Source: Spirulina subsalsa PCC 9445 (GTDB lineage Bacteria; Cyanobacteriota; Cyanobacteriia; Cyanobacteriales; Spirulinaceae). From it: a stretch of 64,000 bases of DNA. Where the stretch lies: NCBI RefSeq assembly GCF_000314005.1, contig NZ_JH980292.1, positions 2,762,779-2,826,778 of the forward strand, read 5' to 3'. The first letter of the stretch is position 1. Each line of letters opens with the position of its first letter. This document shows, piece by piece, positions 25,169 to 34,500 of this stretch. Under the pieces are notes generated by a model, which saw only the letters and a list, made by a program, of their open reading frames with translations, was not told where the DNA came from and made no database searches. The position numbers and the translations under genes are program-made.

Positions 25169-25567
25169 TCACGGGATCAGAGCCATAACAATCCCCACCA
25201 GCGCACCAATTAATAAAATTAAGCCACTAAGCGAACTAATTCCGAAGCCGGGGCCGCGTTTTTCGGCGGCTTGGTAGTAACCCCAAGCGTATAACGCCCG
25301 CCCCACAATCCAGAGGATGCCCAAACCCGCGCCCCAGATGGGGCTAACGTAGAGGCAAAATAACCACAAACCGGGCAGAAAGAGAACAAGTTGTTCTAGG
25401 GTGTTTTGCTGAACCCGCAGAACCCGTTCAAAGTTTGGATCTCCTGACATGGCGGGGGGTTTGACTTCATATTTGAAGCGGGCGCGCCCTACGTTCAGGG
25501 TGACAACAAAGTAGAGAATCAGGGCTAAAACGGTGACAAGGCTGGGGAGAACTAAAAGATTGTCCAT
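25169..25567 (-). CDS. MAPEG-family membrane protein
   Basis: 132 residues with four hydrophobic segments. The MAPEG (membrane-associated eicosanoid/glutathione) signature is visible: RxxNTLEQLVLFLPGLWLFC (here RVQQNTLEQLVLFLPGLW) followed by a Gly-rich third helix, GRALYAWGYY and KRGPGFG. Family members are glutathione transferases or peroxidases of the membrane. The 379 bases downstream on the plus side (25568-25946), between this gene and the histidine kinase, contain no recognisable gene. Confidence 0.9.
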   Translation of the reverse strand: MDNLLVLPSLVTVLALILYFVVTLNVGRARFKYEVKPPAMSGDPNFERVLRVQQNTLEQLVLFLPGLWLFCLYVSPIWGAGLGILWIVGRALYAWGYYQAAEKRGPGFGISSLSGLILLIGALVGIVMALIP

Positions 25568-25946
25568 GATTGTGGGGGAGTTGAACCGTGAGGGTATTGT
25601 AGATCAAACCGTTGTTTCTTGCCTATGGGCTGTTTCCGGTTCTCTGATAACAAGTTGGGAAAAAGGAGTAAGCTAGAGAAGAAAGGGAAACGAGGCATAA
25701 GGTGCAATGTTGCCGGGTTTTCGGGTTCCCGCTCTCTGACCAATCTTTTTTTCGCTTACGAGTTGCTCTGGTTTGGGCATCTGTTGTCCGTGCCGAAAAT
25801 CCATCTTCTCCCATAACAGGGGGAAATGGGGGACAGTAGGATGTGAGAGATCACATTCTGTTGAGGGCGAATATCACCGACTAAATCGGTTAACTATTGG
25901 ATGCTAAGTCCTATACGCAAGGGCTAAATTATGAACTGCAAATCCT

Positions 25947-27935
25947 ATGGTTGCCTCTATCAAACTGTCTACCAATCTCTCTGTTATCCTATCCCAGACT
26001 CACCCTGCCAGTGAGATGAATCTTCCCCACAATTCTCCTCCCCCCCCTCCGAGTCAAAGTTTTAGTCAGACGATTATTCAATTGTTGCTACAAGACTCGA
26101 CGGCGGAAATGAAATTGAATCAAATTGCACAACAAGTCGCCTGTTGTACTCAGGCTGATAGTTGTTTGATCTTGTCCCGAGTGGGGGAGAGGATGTCTGT
26201 GTTGCAAGGATTTTGGGCGGTTGATGGGTCTTCTACAGAACTCTTGCTCACTCAATTACAGTCTGTGGCCACCCTTGAAGAGGATTTGAGGGGAGGGGGG
26301 GAGTCTCACCATTGGATTATGGGGGTGAGTCCTTTTGAGCGTTGTTTTCGCCTCAAAATTCCTCAAGGGGGATGGGTGATTTTGGGCTATTTGGATCTGC
26401 CCTTACATCCCTTGCTGACGGTACAGGATCAACAGTCAATTGCGGAGGGGGTGGCGATCGCATTTTCTCAACTCCAACTTCAACAACAGGTTCAAATCGG
26501 CAACCAATACCAGAGTTTACTTAATCCCCTTGCCCATGCCTTAAACCGCACATCGGACTGGGAAGATTCTGTGACTACCGCTTTGGCGGAATTAGCCCAA
26601 ACCCTAGGCATTGACCGCAGTTTTGCCCTGATGCTGAAGGCGAATAACCCCCTCTACAAAACCCGCAGTCATCAAAAATTGCCTTCAGATGCTCGGGCGA
26701 CTTTGTTGGGACAATGGCATAATAACAACCTCCCCCCTCTAGAATTACCGGAGAGTTTTTGGTTGACAGATTCGCCCCTTTGTGCTAGCGCGTGGAAAGC
26801 TTTTCCTGAAGTGCATGGGGTGACGGAAGTTTCCCCAAGTTTGTCCTCGGATGGGAACGAAATTGATCAAATTCTCTTCCCCTTGGATCAAGTTTGTTCT
26901 TGGTTAGTGATTCCGTTGGTGGGGGTCAATAATCGGGGCAAATCTTCGGCCTTAATTTTGGGCTTTCTGGTGTTTCAATCTGTCCAAAAACGAGTTTGGC
27001 AGCCCCATGAATTGGAGTTAGCCAGTTGGGTGACTACTCAACTGAGTACGGCGATGTTGCACAATATTACGTTGCAGAAAGTGCAGTTGTTGGTGAAGGA
27101 TCGGACGGAGCAATTAGAAAGAAGTTTAGATGTGCAAGCTAAACTCTATGAAAAAACCCGCCAACAGTTGGCACAATTGCGGGAGTTAATTGAGCTAAAA
27201 GATACGTTTTTAGATGCGGTTAGTCATGAACTACGAACGCCTTTAACCATTATGAAAGTGGCGATTCAGATGTTGCGTCAGGCAGATTTACCCCTGCCAC
27301 TTCAGGAAAAATATTTGAATGTTTTGGATCAAGAATGGCAACGAGAACATAATCTAATTCAAGATTTATTGGCGTTACAAAGGCTGGAATCTCATCAGCA
27401 GGAAATTCGGGTACAGCGCCTCTATTTAAGGGATATTTTGAATCCGTTAGATGAAGAGTTTAAGGAAACTTGGGCGAGTAAGAAGTTAAAAACGGAAATT
27501 AGTTATACCACGATTCCGGTTGTGGATGAATCCAGTAATCACCCCGTTTTGTTGTATTCGGATTTGGAGAGTTTACAGCGTATTTTAGGGGAGTTGCTGA
27601 CCAATGCAGGAAAATATTCCGAGAAAGGGACGACGGTAAAAATTGAGGTTTGTCAGGAAGTCGCGGCAACGGGCGATCGCATTATGATCCGAGTCACTAA
27701 CTTTGGGGAGGCGATCGCACCGGAAGATCAACCCCATATTTTTGAAAAATTTACCCGAGGTCAAGGCATGACAGATAATGCCGTCCGGGGGACTGGATTG
27801 GGATTAGCATTAGTGAAAAGCTTAGTCGAACATCTCCACGGAACTATTGAAGTGGAGAGTCATTCCGGGCAAGATGGGGACTTGGGAGAAACTTGTTTTA
27901 CCCTAACCCTTCCCCAATTCCCAGAAAGCCATTAA
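25947..27935 (+). CDS. GAF-domain sensor histidine kinase
   Basis: 662 residues, soluble (no transmembrane segment). The N-terminal half has two weak GAF-like regions (about 60-190 and 205-380). From about 405 a coiled helix leads into HisKA with the phospho-acceptor His in FLDAVSHELRTPLTIMK (about 430). HATPase_c has the N box ILGELLTNAGKYSEKG, the G1 box near GEAIAPEDQPHIFEKF and the G2 box GTGLGLALVKSLVEHLHG. No receiver domain is fused, and no response regulator gene is adjacent. The ABC1 kinase gene follows almost immediately. Confidence 0.92.
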   Translation: MVASIKLSTNLSVILSQTHPASEMNLPHNSPPPPPSQSFSQTIIQLLLQDSTAEMKLNQIAQQVACCTQADSCLILSRVGERMSVLQGFWAVDGSSTELLLTQLQSVATLEEDLRGGGESHHWIMGVSPFERCFRLKIPQGGWVILGYLDLPLHPLLTVQDQQSIAEGVAIAFSQLQLQQQVQIGNQYQSLLNPLAHALNRTSDWEDSVTTALAELAQTLGIDRSFALMLKANNPLYKTRSHQKLPSDARATLLGQWHNNNLPPLELPESFWLTDSPLCASAWKAFPEVHGVTEVSPSLSSDGNEIDQILFPLDQVCSWLVIPLVGVNNRGKSSALILGFLVFQSVQKRVWQPHELELASWVTTQLSTAMLHNITLQKVQLLVKDRTEQLERSLDVQAKLYEKTRQQLAQLRELIELKDTFLDAVSHELRTPLTIMKVAIQMLRQADLPLPLQEKYLNVLDQEWQREHNLIQDLLALQRLESHQQEIRVQRLYLRDILNPLDEEFKETWASKKLKTEISYTTIPVVDESSNHPVLLYSDLESLQRILGELLTNAGKYSEKGTTVKIEVCQEVAATGDRIMIRVTNFGEAIAPEDQPHIFEKFTRGQGMTDNAVRGTGLGLALVKSLVEHLHGTIEVESHSGQDGDLGETCFTLTLPQFPESH

Positions 27936-28031
27936 TCTAGAGGGTTGGGAGAAGCAATAGGAGACAAGGCCCCCTTGTTCCGACCGTGCATCCTCCATTC
28001 GCTTTTCTCGTACCCTGTTTTTCCCTTCCCC

Positions 28032-29705
28032 ATGAGTGCATCCTCTTCCCTGCAACCTTGGCAACGTCGCAAATATTCGCCCTTTCGCCGTCAAATGGAT
28101 GTTTTTGGCGCGACAGGCCGCTTTTTAACTCGCTTGTGGTGGGATAATTTTCTGGGACGCAATACCCCAGAATGTCGTCGGCAGCAAGGGCGAAAGCTGG
28201 TCAATCAGTTGTTACGCTTAGGGCCAACGTTTATCAAAATTGGTCAGGCGCTGTCCACTCGATCCGATTTAATCCCTCTGGAATATACCGAGGCACTGGG
28301 GGAATTACAGGATCGGGTGCCGGAATTTGATCCCAATGAGGCGATCGCAGTCATTGAATCAGAATTGGGGGGATCTATCCATACCCTGTTTCGGGAGTTT
28401 GACCGTTTCCCCTTAGCGGCCGCTAGTTTGGGTCAAGTTCACCGCGCTACCCTCCACACGGGGGAATTAGTCGTCGTGAAGGTACAACGGCCGGGATTAG
28501 AGGAGTTATTTAACCTCGATTTTGAAGTTATTCATCGTTTAGTGCGTATTTTAAACCGTTATGTTCCCGCCGTGCGTAAGTATGATTTAGAGGCATTATA
28601 TAACGAGTTTTTTGGGCTACTTTATCAAGAAATTGATTATATTCATGAGGGGAAAAATGCCGAGCGGTTTCGGGAAAATTTTGCAGAACAGCCTCATATT
28701 TTAGTGCCTAAAGTCTATTGGCGTTATACATCCCGACGGGTGTTAACTTTAGAATATTTACCGGGAATTAAAATTGATGATCGTCAGACGATAGAGGCTT
28801 GTGATATTAACCCGGATCAACTCATTCAGGCGGGGATTACCTGTTATTTACAACAACTGTTAAAAGATGGGTTTTTTCAGTCAGATCCTCACCCCGGCAA
28901 TATGGCCGTTAGTCAAGATGGTCACTTAATTTTTTACGACTTCGGCACTATGGCAGAAGTCAAATCTATGGCACAGGATCAGATGCTTAACACCTTTTTT
29001 GCGGTAATGAAAAAGGATACGGAAGGGGTAGTGAGTAGTTTGGTTTATATGGGGTTATTAGAGCCAAAACCGGATATGACTCCAGTTAAGCGTTTAGTGT
29101 CTTTTGTTTTAGATCAATTTCGGGAAAAACCCATTGATTTAAAAGCCTTTGAGCAGATGGGTAGTGAAGTATATGCCATGTTTGAGCAACAGCCTTTTCG
29201 CTTGCCTGCCCAGATGATGTTTATTATTAAGTCGGTGACAACGTTAGATGGGATTGCCCGGGCGTTAAATCCCCAATATAATTTATTAGCCGCCAGTACC
29301 CCATTCCTAAAAGAATTAACCCAATCTGCCCGTAAAGGGAGTTTAGTTCAACAGTTAGCCCAACAGACGAAATCCTATATTCGCTATCGTTTAACGCGGC
29401 CGAGTGAAGCGGAACGGGCGATCGCACAATTAGAAAACCGCATCGAACAGGGAGAGTTACAATTTAGGGTACGCACAGAAGCGAGCGATCGCATTCTCAA
29501 ACGGATATATCTAGCCATCAAGTCCCTGATTTACGCCTGTATGACCGGATTTAGCCTACTCTGCGGTACCTTGTTATTATTGGGGAATTATCCCAACTGG
29601 GCCATCGTTTTATTCAGTTTAGCCAGTTTTTGTTTTTTCCTCCTCTTACGTTCTCTCAGTCGTTTAGCAGTGCGAGAACGTTTAGATAAGTTAGTAGAAA
29701 AATAA
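28032..29705 (+). CDS. ABC1/AarF/UbiB-family atypical kinase
   Basis: About 557 residues from the ATG at 28032, with an upstream in-frame GTG/ATG rejected because the extra residues are not conserved-looking. The family blocks are all present: the KxGQ motif FIKIGQALSTRSDLIPLEY, the Ala-rich loop AAASLGQVHRA, VVVKVQRPG with the Lys, the QPHIL..YLPG region, DPHPGNMAV (metal-binding Asp/Asn) and FYDFGTM. Two hydrophobic segments lie at the C-terminus. Members support quinone or tocopherol metabolism in plastids and cyanobacteria. Confidence 0.93.
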   Translation: MSASSSLQPWQRRKYSPFRRQMDVFGATGRFLTRLWWDNFLGRNTPECRRQQGRKLVNQLLRLGPTFIKIGQALSTRSDLIPLEYTEALGELQDRVPEFDPNEAIAVIESELGGSIHTLFREFDRFPLAAASLGQVHRATLHTGELVVVKVQRPGLEELFNLDFEVIHRLVRILNRYVPAVRKYDLEALYNEFFGLLYQEIDYIHEGKNAERFRENFAEQPHILVPKVYWRYTSRRVLTLEYLPGIKIDDRQTIEACDINPDQLIQAGITCYLQQLLKDGFFQSDPHPGNMAVSQDGHLIFYDFGTMAEVKSMAQDQMLNTFFAVMKKDTEGVVSSLVYMGLLEPKPDMTPVKRLVSFVLDQFREKPIDLKAFEQMGSEVYAMFEQQPFRLPAQMMFIIKSVTTLDGIARALNPQYNLLAASTPFLKELTQSARKGSLVQQLAQQTKSYIRYRLTRPSEAERAIAQLENRIEQGELQFRVRTEASDRILKRIYLAIKSLIYACMTGFSLLCGTLLLLGNYPNWAIVLFSLASFCFFLLLRSLSRLAVRERLDKLVEK

Positions 29706-29852
29706 TATTATCTGGCCGCCCCGAATAGTAGCGAAACCCAACACCCCCCCCTGTAAGTTGTATGAAGCAACAGCGAAACCCAACAAATTTGGATTATCCT
29801 GAACAGTGAGATAACACCCAATAGACTTTTAAAACAGACAGTTTCAGCGCCT

Positions 29853-30662
29853 ATGTTAAGACTTAATCAAAGCCATCTCACTAAATTAGAAACCTGTCCC
29901 CGGCAATTTCAACATAGCATTTTAGAACAATTTCTCTCCCCCGTTGCCCCCGACTTACAAGAAAAAGCCGAATGGGGGAAACATTTTCACCTATTAATGC
30001 AGCAACAAGAATTAGGACTCCCCCTTTCCCCCTTATTAGAACAAGAACAGGAAATGGGCGCCTCAGTAATCTCCCTCTTAAATGCAACCCATGAGCGCCG
30101 TTTAAACCATCCCCAACACTGGCAAGAAGCCGAACACGCCAGAACCTTAAACTTTGAGGATTTTTTATTAACGGTGGTGTATGACTTACTAATTACCCAA
30201 CCCAATCAAGGGGAAATCTACGACTGGAAAACCTATCCCAAACCCAAAAAACACCAGCTTCTCGCCCAACAATGGCAAACAAAACTTTATTTGTTCGTCC
30301 TCGCCGAAACCTCCCATTATCAACCAGAACAGTTATCAATGACCTACTGGTTTGTTCAGTCAAAAACGGCATCTTCATCCCCTGATAAAACCGCCATTCA
30401 ATCAGCACGAATTGCCTACAATGTCAAGCAACATGAAACCATTCGCCAGCAGTTAAAAACCTTATTAAACCAGCTAAAACAGGATTTAGAAAACTACGAA
30501 AGGCAAAATATTCCCTTTCCCCAAGTGGCGGAAGAAAAAGGAATCTGTCCCCGGTGTCTTTTTGCCCATCGTTGTCAACGAAATGCCGTTTCTGTTCAAG
30601 GGAACTCCTCCAGAGAATCCCCGTTAGTGGATTTAGATCAAATTGCTGAACTGCCTATCTAG
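29853..30662 (+). CDS. RecB/Cas4-like PD-(D/E)XK nuclease
   Basis: 269 residues. The N-terminus (RLNQSHLTKLETCPRQFQ) has one Cys, and the C-terminus has CPRCLFAHRC. Together these four Cys resemble the [4Fe-4S] ligands of AddB/Cas4-type nucleases. The catalytic region reads VYDLLITQ...GEIYDWKTYPKPKK (Asp...Asp-X-Lys) and is followed by QLLAQQWQTKLYLFVLA. This is the PF12705 (PDDEXK_1) arrangement. It lies about 870 bp before the CRISPR array but is separated from it by two unrelated genes, and I see no other cas gene; a repair role is as likely. Confidence 0.8.
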   Translation: MLRLNQSHLTKLETCPRQFQHSILEQFLSPVAPDLQEKAEWGKHFHLLMQQQELGLPLSPLLEQEQEMGASVISLLNATHERRLNHPQHWQEAEHARTLNFEDFLLTVVYDLLITQPNQGEIYDWKTYPKPKKHQLLAQQWQTKLYLFVLAETSHYQPEQLSMTYWFVQSKTASSSPDKTAIQSARIAYNVKQHETIRQQLKTLLNQLKQDLENYERQNIPFPQVAEEKGICPRCLFAHRCQRNAVSVQGNSSRESPLVDLDQIAELPI

Positions 30663-30753
30663 TAGGCTGGGAAAATTGCGTTAAACTGGGACAAGAAGAC
30701 TATTGACCGTTGTTACAAAACTTAACCCTTCATTCGGGGAGGATTAGTCCGTT

Positions 30754-30945
30754 ATGCAGATTATTGGAATTATTCTATTAGTCGCCTATGGTGTGGGAAT
30801 TTGGAAGTTTTGGCAGGGGTATAACCGGACAAACTTCCAGCCGGGGTTAATCAACCGTTTGGGATTATCCTTATTGTGGCCGGTGTTGTTGCCTGTGAAT
30901 CGTTCCTATCGGCAGAACTTTCAAAAGGCTTTAAAAGGGCGTTAA
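30754..30945 (+). CDS. Small membrane protein, function unknown
   Basis: 63 residues: one N-terminal hydrophobic helix (IIGIILLVAYGVGIWKF), then a basic stretch and a second hydrophobic patch (LGLSLLWPVLLPVN). A clear Shine-Dalgarno (GGGGAGGA) lies upstream of the ATG at 30754. The shape recalls small cyanobacterial inner-membrane proteins, but I do not recognise a name. Confidence 0.6.
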   Translation: MQIIGIILLVAYGVGIWKFWQGYNRTNFQPGLINRLGLSLLWPVLLPVNRSYRQNFQKALKGR

Positions 30946-31049
30946 GGGGGTGGAAGGATTGTCTTCCTTCGGCGAAGCCTTGGGACGGAAGGGCGGCCGA
31001 ATGATGGTAAAATGGGGCATTTCTGGCAAATGAAACAAAGACGATTATT

Positions 31050-31319
31050 ATGGCTGATCCATTAACTCCGGCAGTAAGCGATCGCATTTGTAAACACATG
31101 AACAAAGATCATGGGGATGCGGTGCGCTTTTATGCTCAAACTTTCGGCAATGCACCCAACACAGAAACCGCAGAAATGCTCTCCATTGATGCTGAGGGGA
31201 TGAATTTAAACGCTTCCATTGAGGGGGAAATTGTTCCCTTACGCATCCCCTTTGATCACACTCTAACTGATTCAGACGATGCACACCGTACTTTAGTGGC
31301 CATGTTAAAGCGAGATTAA
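31050..31319 (+). CDS. DUF2470-domain protein
   Basis: 89 residues. The domain covers the whole protein: SDRICKHMNKDHGDAVRFYAQTFG, MLSIDAEGMNLNA and a tail resembling the heme-utilisation HugZ C-terminal domain. Related stand-alone proteins occur in cyanobacteria and plastids; the role is not known. Upstream 30946-31049 contains a small hairpin (GGAAG/CTTCC) but no other gene. Confidence 0.85.
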   Translation: MADPLTPAVSDRICKHMNKDHGDAVRFYAQTFGNAPNTETAEMLSIDAEGMNLNASIEGEIVPLRIPFDHTLTDSDDAHRTLVAMLKRD

Positions 31320-31528
31320 GCGAAGCAGCAATAGGGGTGTCGAGAAGAGGCACTCTTGCAATAGGTGGGAATCGTGATGAGTCATCCGTCTCGTGTCATG
31401 GCTTTGCCGTGACGCGGGTATTGCGTGGCTCTGCTGCTTGGAATGGAGGCAGAGCCTTCAAGATGGCGTTACTTGGCAGAGCCAAGTAATGAGGGGGAAA
31501 GTGATCTGTTTTAAGTTTCAAGTTTCAA

Positions 31529-34500
31529 GTTTCAATACCTAATAGGCATTATAGACCATTTCAAGAAGAGTACGGCAAGACCTGAAACGCAGACACGACG
31601 CGCGTTTCAATACCTAATAGGCATTATAGACCATTTCAAGCGGGCGTCTCCCAGCTATATTGGGTGTGATGTTATGTTTCAATACCTAATAGGCATTATA
31701 GACCATTTCAAGGAGAAACAATCCAGGACAACTTCCTCGTCCTCACGTTTCAATACCTAATAGGCATTATAGACCATTTCAAGTGCGTTCGGCGCAGCCG
31801 GACGAACCGGGAGTTGGGTTTCAATACCTAATAGGCATTATAGACCATTTCAAGAAGGGGCTATAGGCTTCTATTTCCCCCATTGGGGTTTCAATACCTA
31901 ATAGGCATTATAGACCATTTCAAGCCAATATTTACAGCAACAGCAGGAGAAAGAATAGGTTTCAATACCTAATAGGCATTATAGACCATTTCAAGGGGAT
32001 CAAGAGGAATTCTTGAGCGAATTCCATTATGTTTCAATACCTAATAGGCATTATAGACCATTTCAAGAAAGATTTAGAGAGTTCGTCAGAGCCAAGAGTC
32101 TCGTACTCAATGATGTTTCAATACCTAATAGGCATTATAGATCATTTCAAGTTCCGCAACCGTTTGCAAAAGCGGGATCTGGAAATTCTGAAGGTTTCAA
32201 TACCTAATAGGCATTATAGATCATTTCAAGACCAAGGCAAAAGAGGACAACGGCAAGCCTTATCAGTTTCAATACCTAATAGGCATTATAGATCATTTCA
32301 AGCCTGCATGGGTGTGCCAGCTTTCGCTCATATGCAAGTTTCAATACCTAATAGGCATTATAGATCATTTCAAGACGCCATCGCCTATGTGGCGATCTCT
32401 GTATGCGTTTCAATACCTAATAGGCATTATAGATCATTTCAAGGCCTGTCCAGGTCGCGCTGGAGTTCATCCTTTTGGTTTCAATACCTAATAGGCATTA
32501 TAGATCATTTCAAGAGTTTGCCCTGACCGCACCTGCAACTATCCCCCTGTTTCAATACCTAATAGGCATTATAGATCATTTCAAGATATATAGGGGGCAA
32601 TTGGGAAGCAGAAAATACAGTTTCAATACCTAATAGGCATTATAGATCATTTCAAGAGCAGTCTGTTACTTTCAATTGCAGGATGGCTCCTGTTTCAATA
32701 CCTAATAGGCATTATAGATCATTTCAAGCTTACAGAATTGAGTGTATGGTCGGAAATTTAGATCCGTTTCAATACCTAATAGGCATTATAGATCATTTCA
32801 AGTTTGTATGACGATTTGAATCAAGCGATTCAATTAAGTAATCGTTTCAATACCTAATAGGCATTATAGATCATTTCAAGTTTTACTCGCAGATGAACTT
32901 AAGTGGGAGTTAAAAGGTTTCAATACCTAATAGGCATTATAGATCATTTCAAGTCCGAGGATTGGGTAGCAGGCCCGTTAATTGTTGTTTCAATACCTAA
33001 TAGGCATTATAGATCATTTCAAGAGTATTCGCTAGGCGGGAGTAGATGATTTCAATGTTTCAATACCTAATAGGCATTATAGATCATTTCAAGCTCGGGG
33101 GACGTTCTGGTGCGGATATGTTGCGGTACACCCTGTTTCAATACCTAATAGGCATTATAGATCATTTCAAGTCACCCACGTTATCATCGCTGATGGAAAT
33201 GGGTTTCAATACCTAATAGGCATTATAGATCATTTCAAGCATACCCGTTTTAGTGCTAGCTCCAAAATAGGTAGTTTCAATACCTAATAGGCATTATAGA
33301 TCATTTCAAGAGAACGCTTCTTATAAACGCGCTCATTGACCGCGTTTCAATACCTAATAGGCATTATAGATCATTTCAAGTAGCCTCATAAGGATATCCC
33401 GCAATCTCTCCGGAGTTTCAATACCTAATAGGCATTATAGATCATTTCAAGTCGGGCTGAAATCGGCGGACGATTGCAATTCTTTAGTTTCAATACCTAA
33501 TAGGCATTATAGATCATTTCAAGCCTCATCTCACTGAGGGAAATTTTCCCGGTGAGAAGTTCGTTTCAATACCTAATAGGCATTATAGATCATTTCAAGA
33601 ACAGCAAGCCCTAGGGGTTTTTTCAAAACTGTTGTTTCAATACCTAATAGGCATTATAGATCATTTCAAGGGCACATTAGACGAGCGAGAAGCCGCCGTT
33701 CAACGGTTTCAATACCTAATAGGCATTATAGATCATTTCAAGGAGCCAGTTTCAAGGGAGTGATTGCCACGTTGTCCAGGTTTCAATACCTAATAGGCAT
33801 TATAGATCATTTCAAGCCGGAGTCCCCTCCCGAAGCACGAACACTGTACTAAGTTTCAATACCTAATAGGCATTATAGATCATTTCAAGACTTTGGCGGC
33901 ATATTCACCTAGAATGAGTCATCGGTTTCAATACCTAATAGGCATTATAGATCATTTCAAGTTATTTTATCCTTAAGGCAATAGCTAACAAAGCAGACGT
34001 TTCAATACCTAATAGGCATTATAGATCATTTCAAGCCGGGAGACTGTGGAGAACCCGGGGAGGAATGCCCCAGTGTTTCAATACCTAATAGGCATTATAG
34101 ATCATTTCAAGCATGTTCGTGGCGGTAAGGTCGGGGTAGTCTTCGTTTCAATACCTAATAGGCATTATAGATCATTTCAAGTTGTCCTCGTCCCTCAAAT
34201 TTAAAGACATCCGTAATCCGGATGTTTCAATACCTAATAGGCATTATAGATCATTTCAAGAAGTAGACAAACAAAGCACGATAAAAGCGGTAGTTTCAAT
34301 ACCTAATAGGCATTATAGATCATTTCAAGCAATTGCTATAAGTGCGATTATTGTCATTCCCATTGTTTCAATACCTAATAGGCATTATAGATCATTTCAA
34401 GCCCTCCGAGCCGAGGGATACCGCGTTGTTAACCACTTTGTTTCAATACCTAATAGGCATTATAGATCATTTCAAGGTCACAGGGCGGGAGAGAGGATGG

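Noticed and set aside
25568-25946. Small frames of about 60 codons between MAPEG and the histidine kinase.
   Set aside because: Both strands give unrelated low-support frames without ribosome binding sites.
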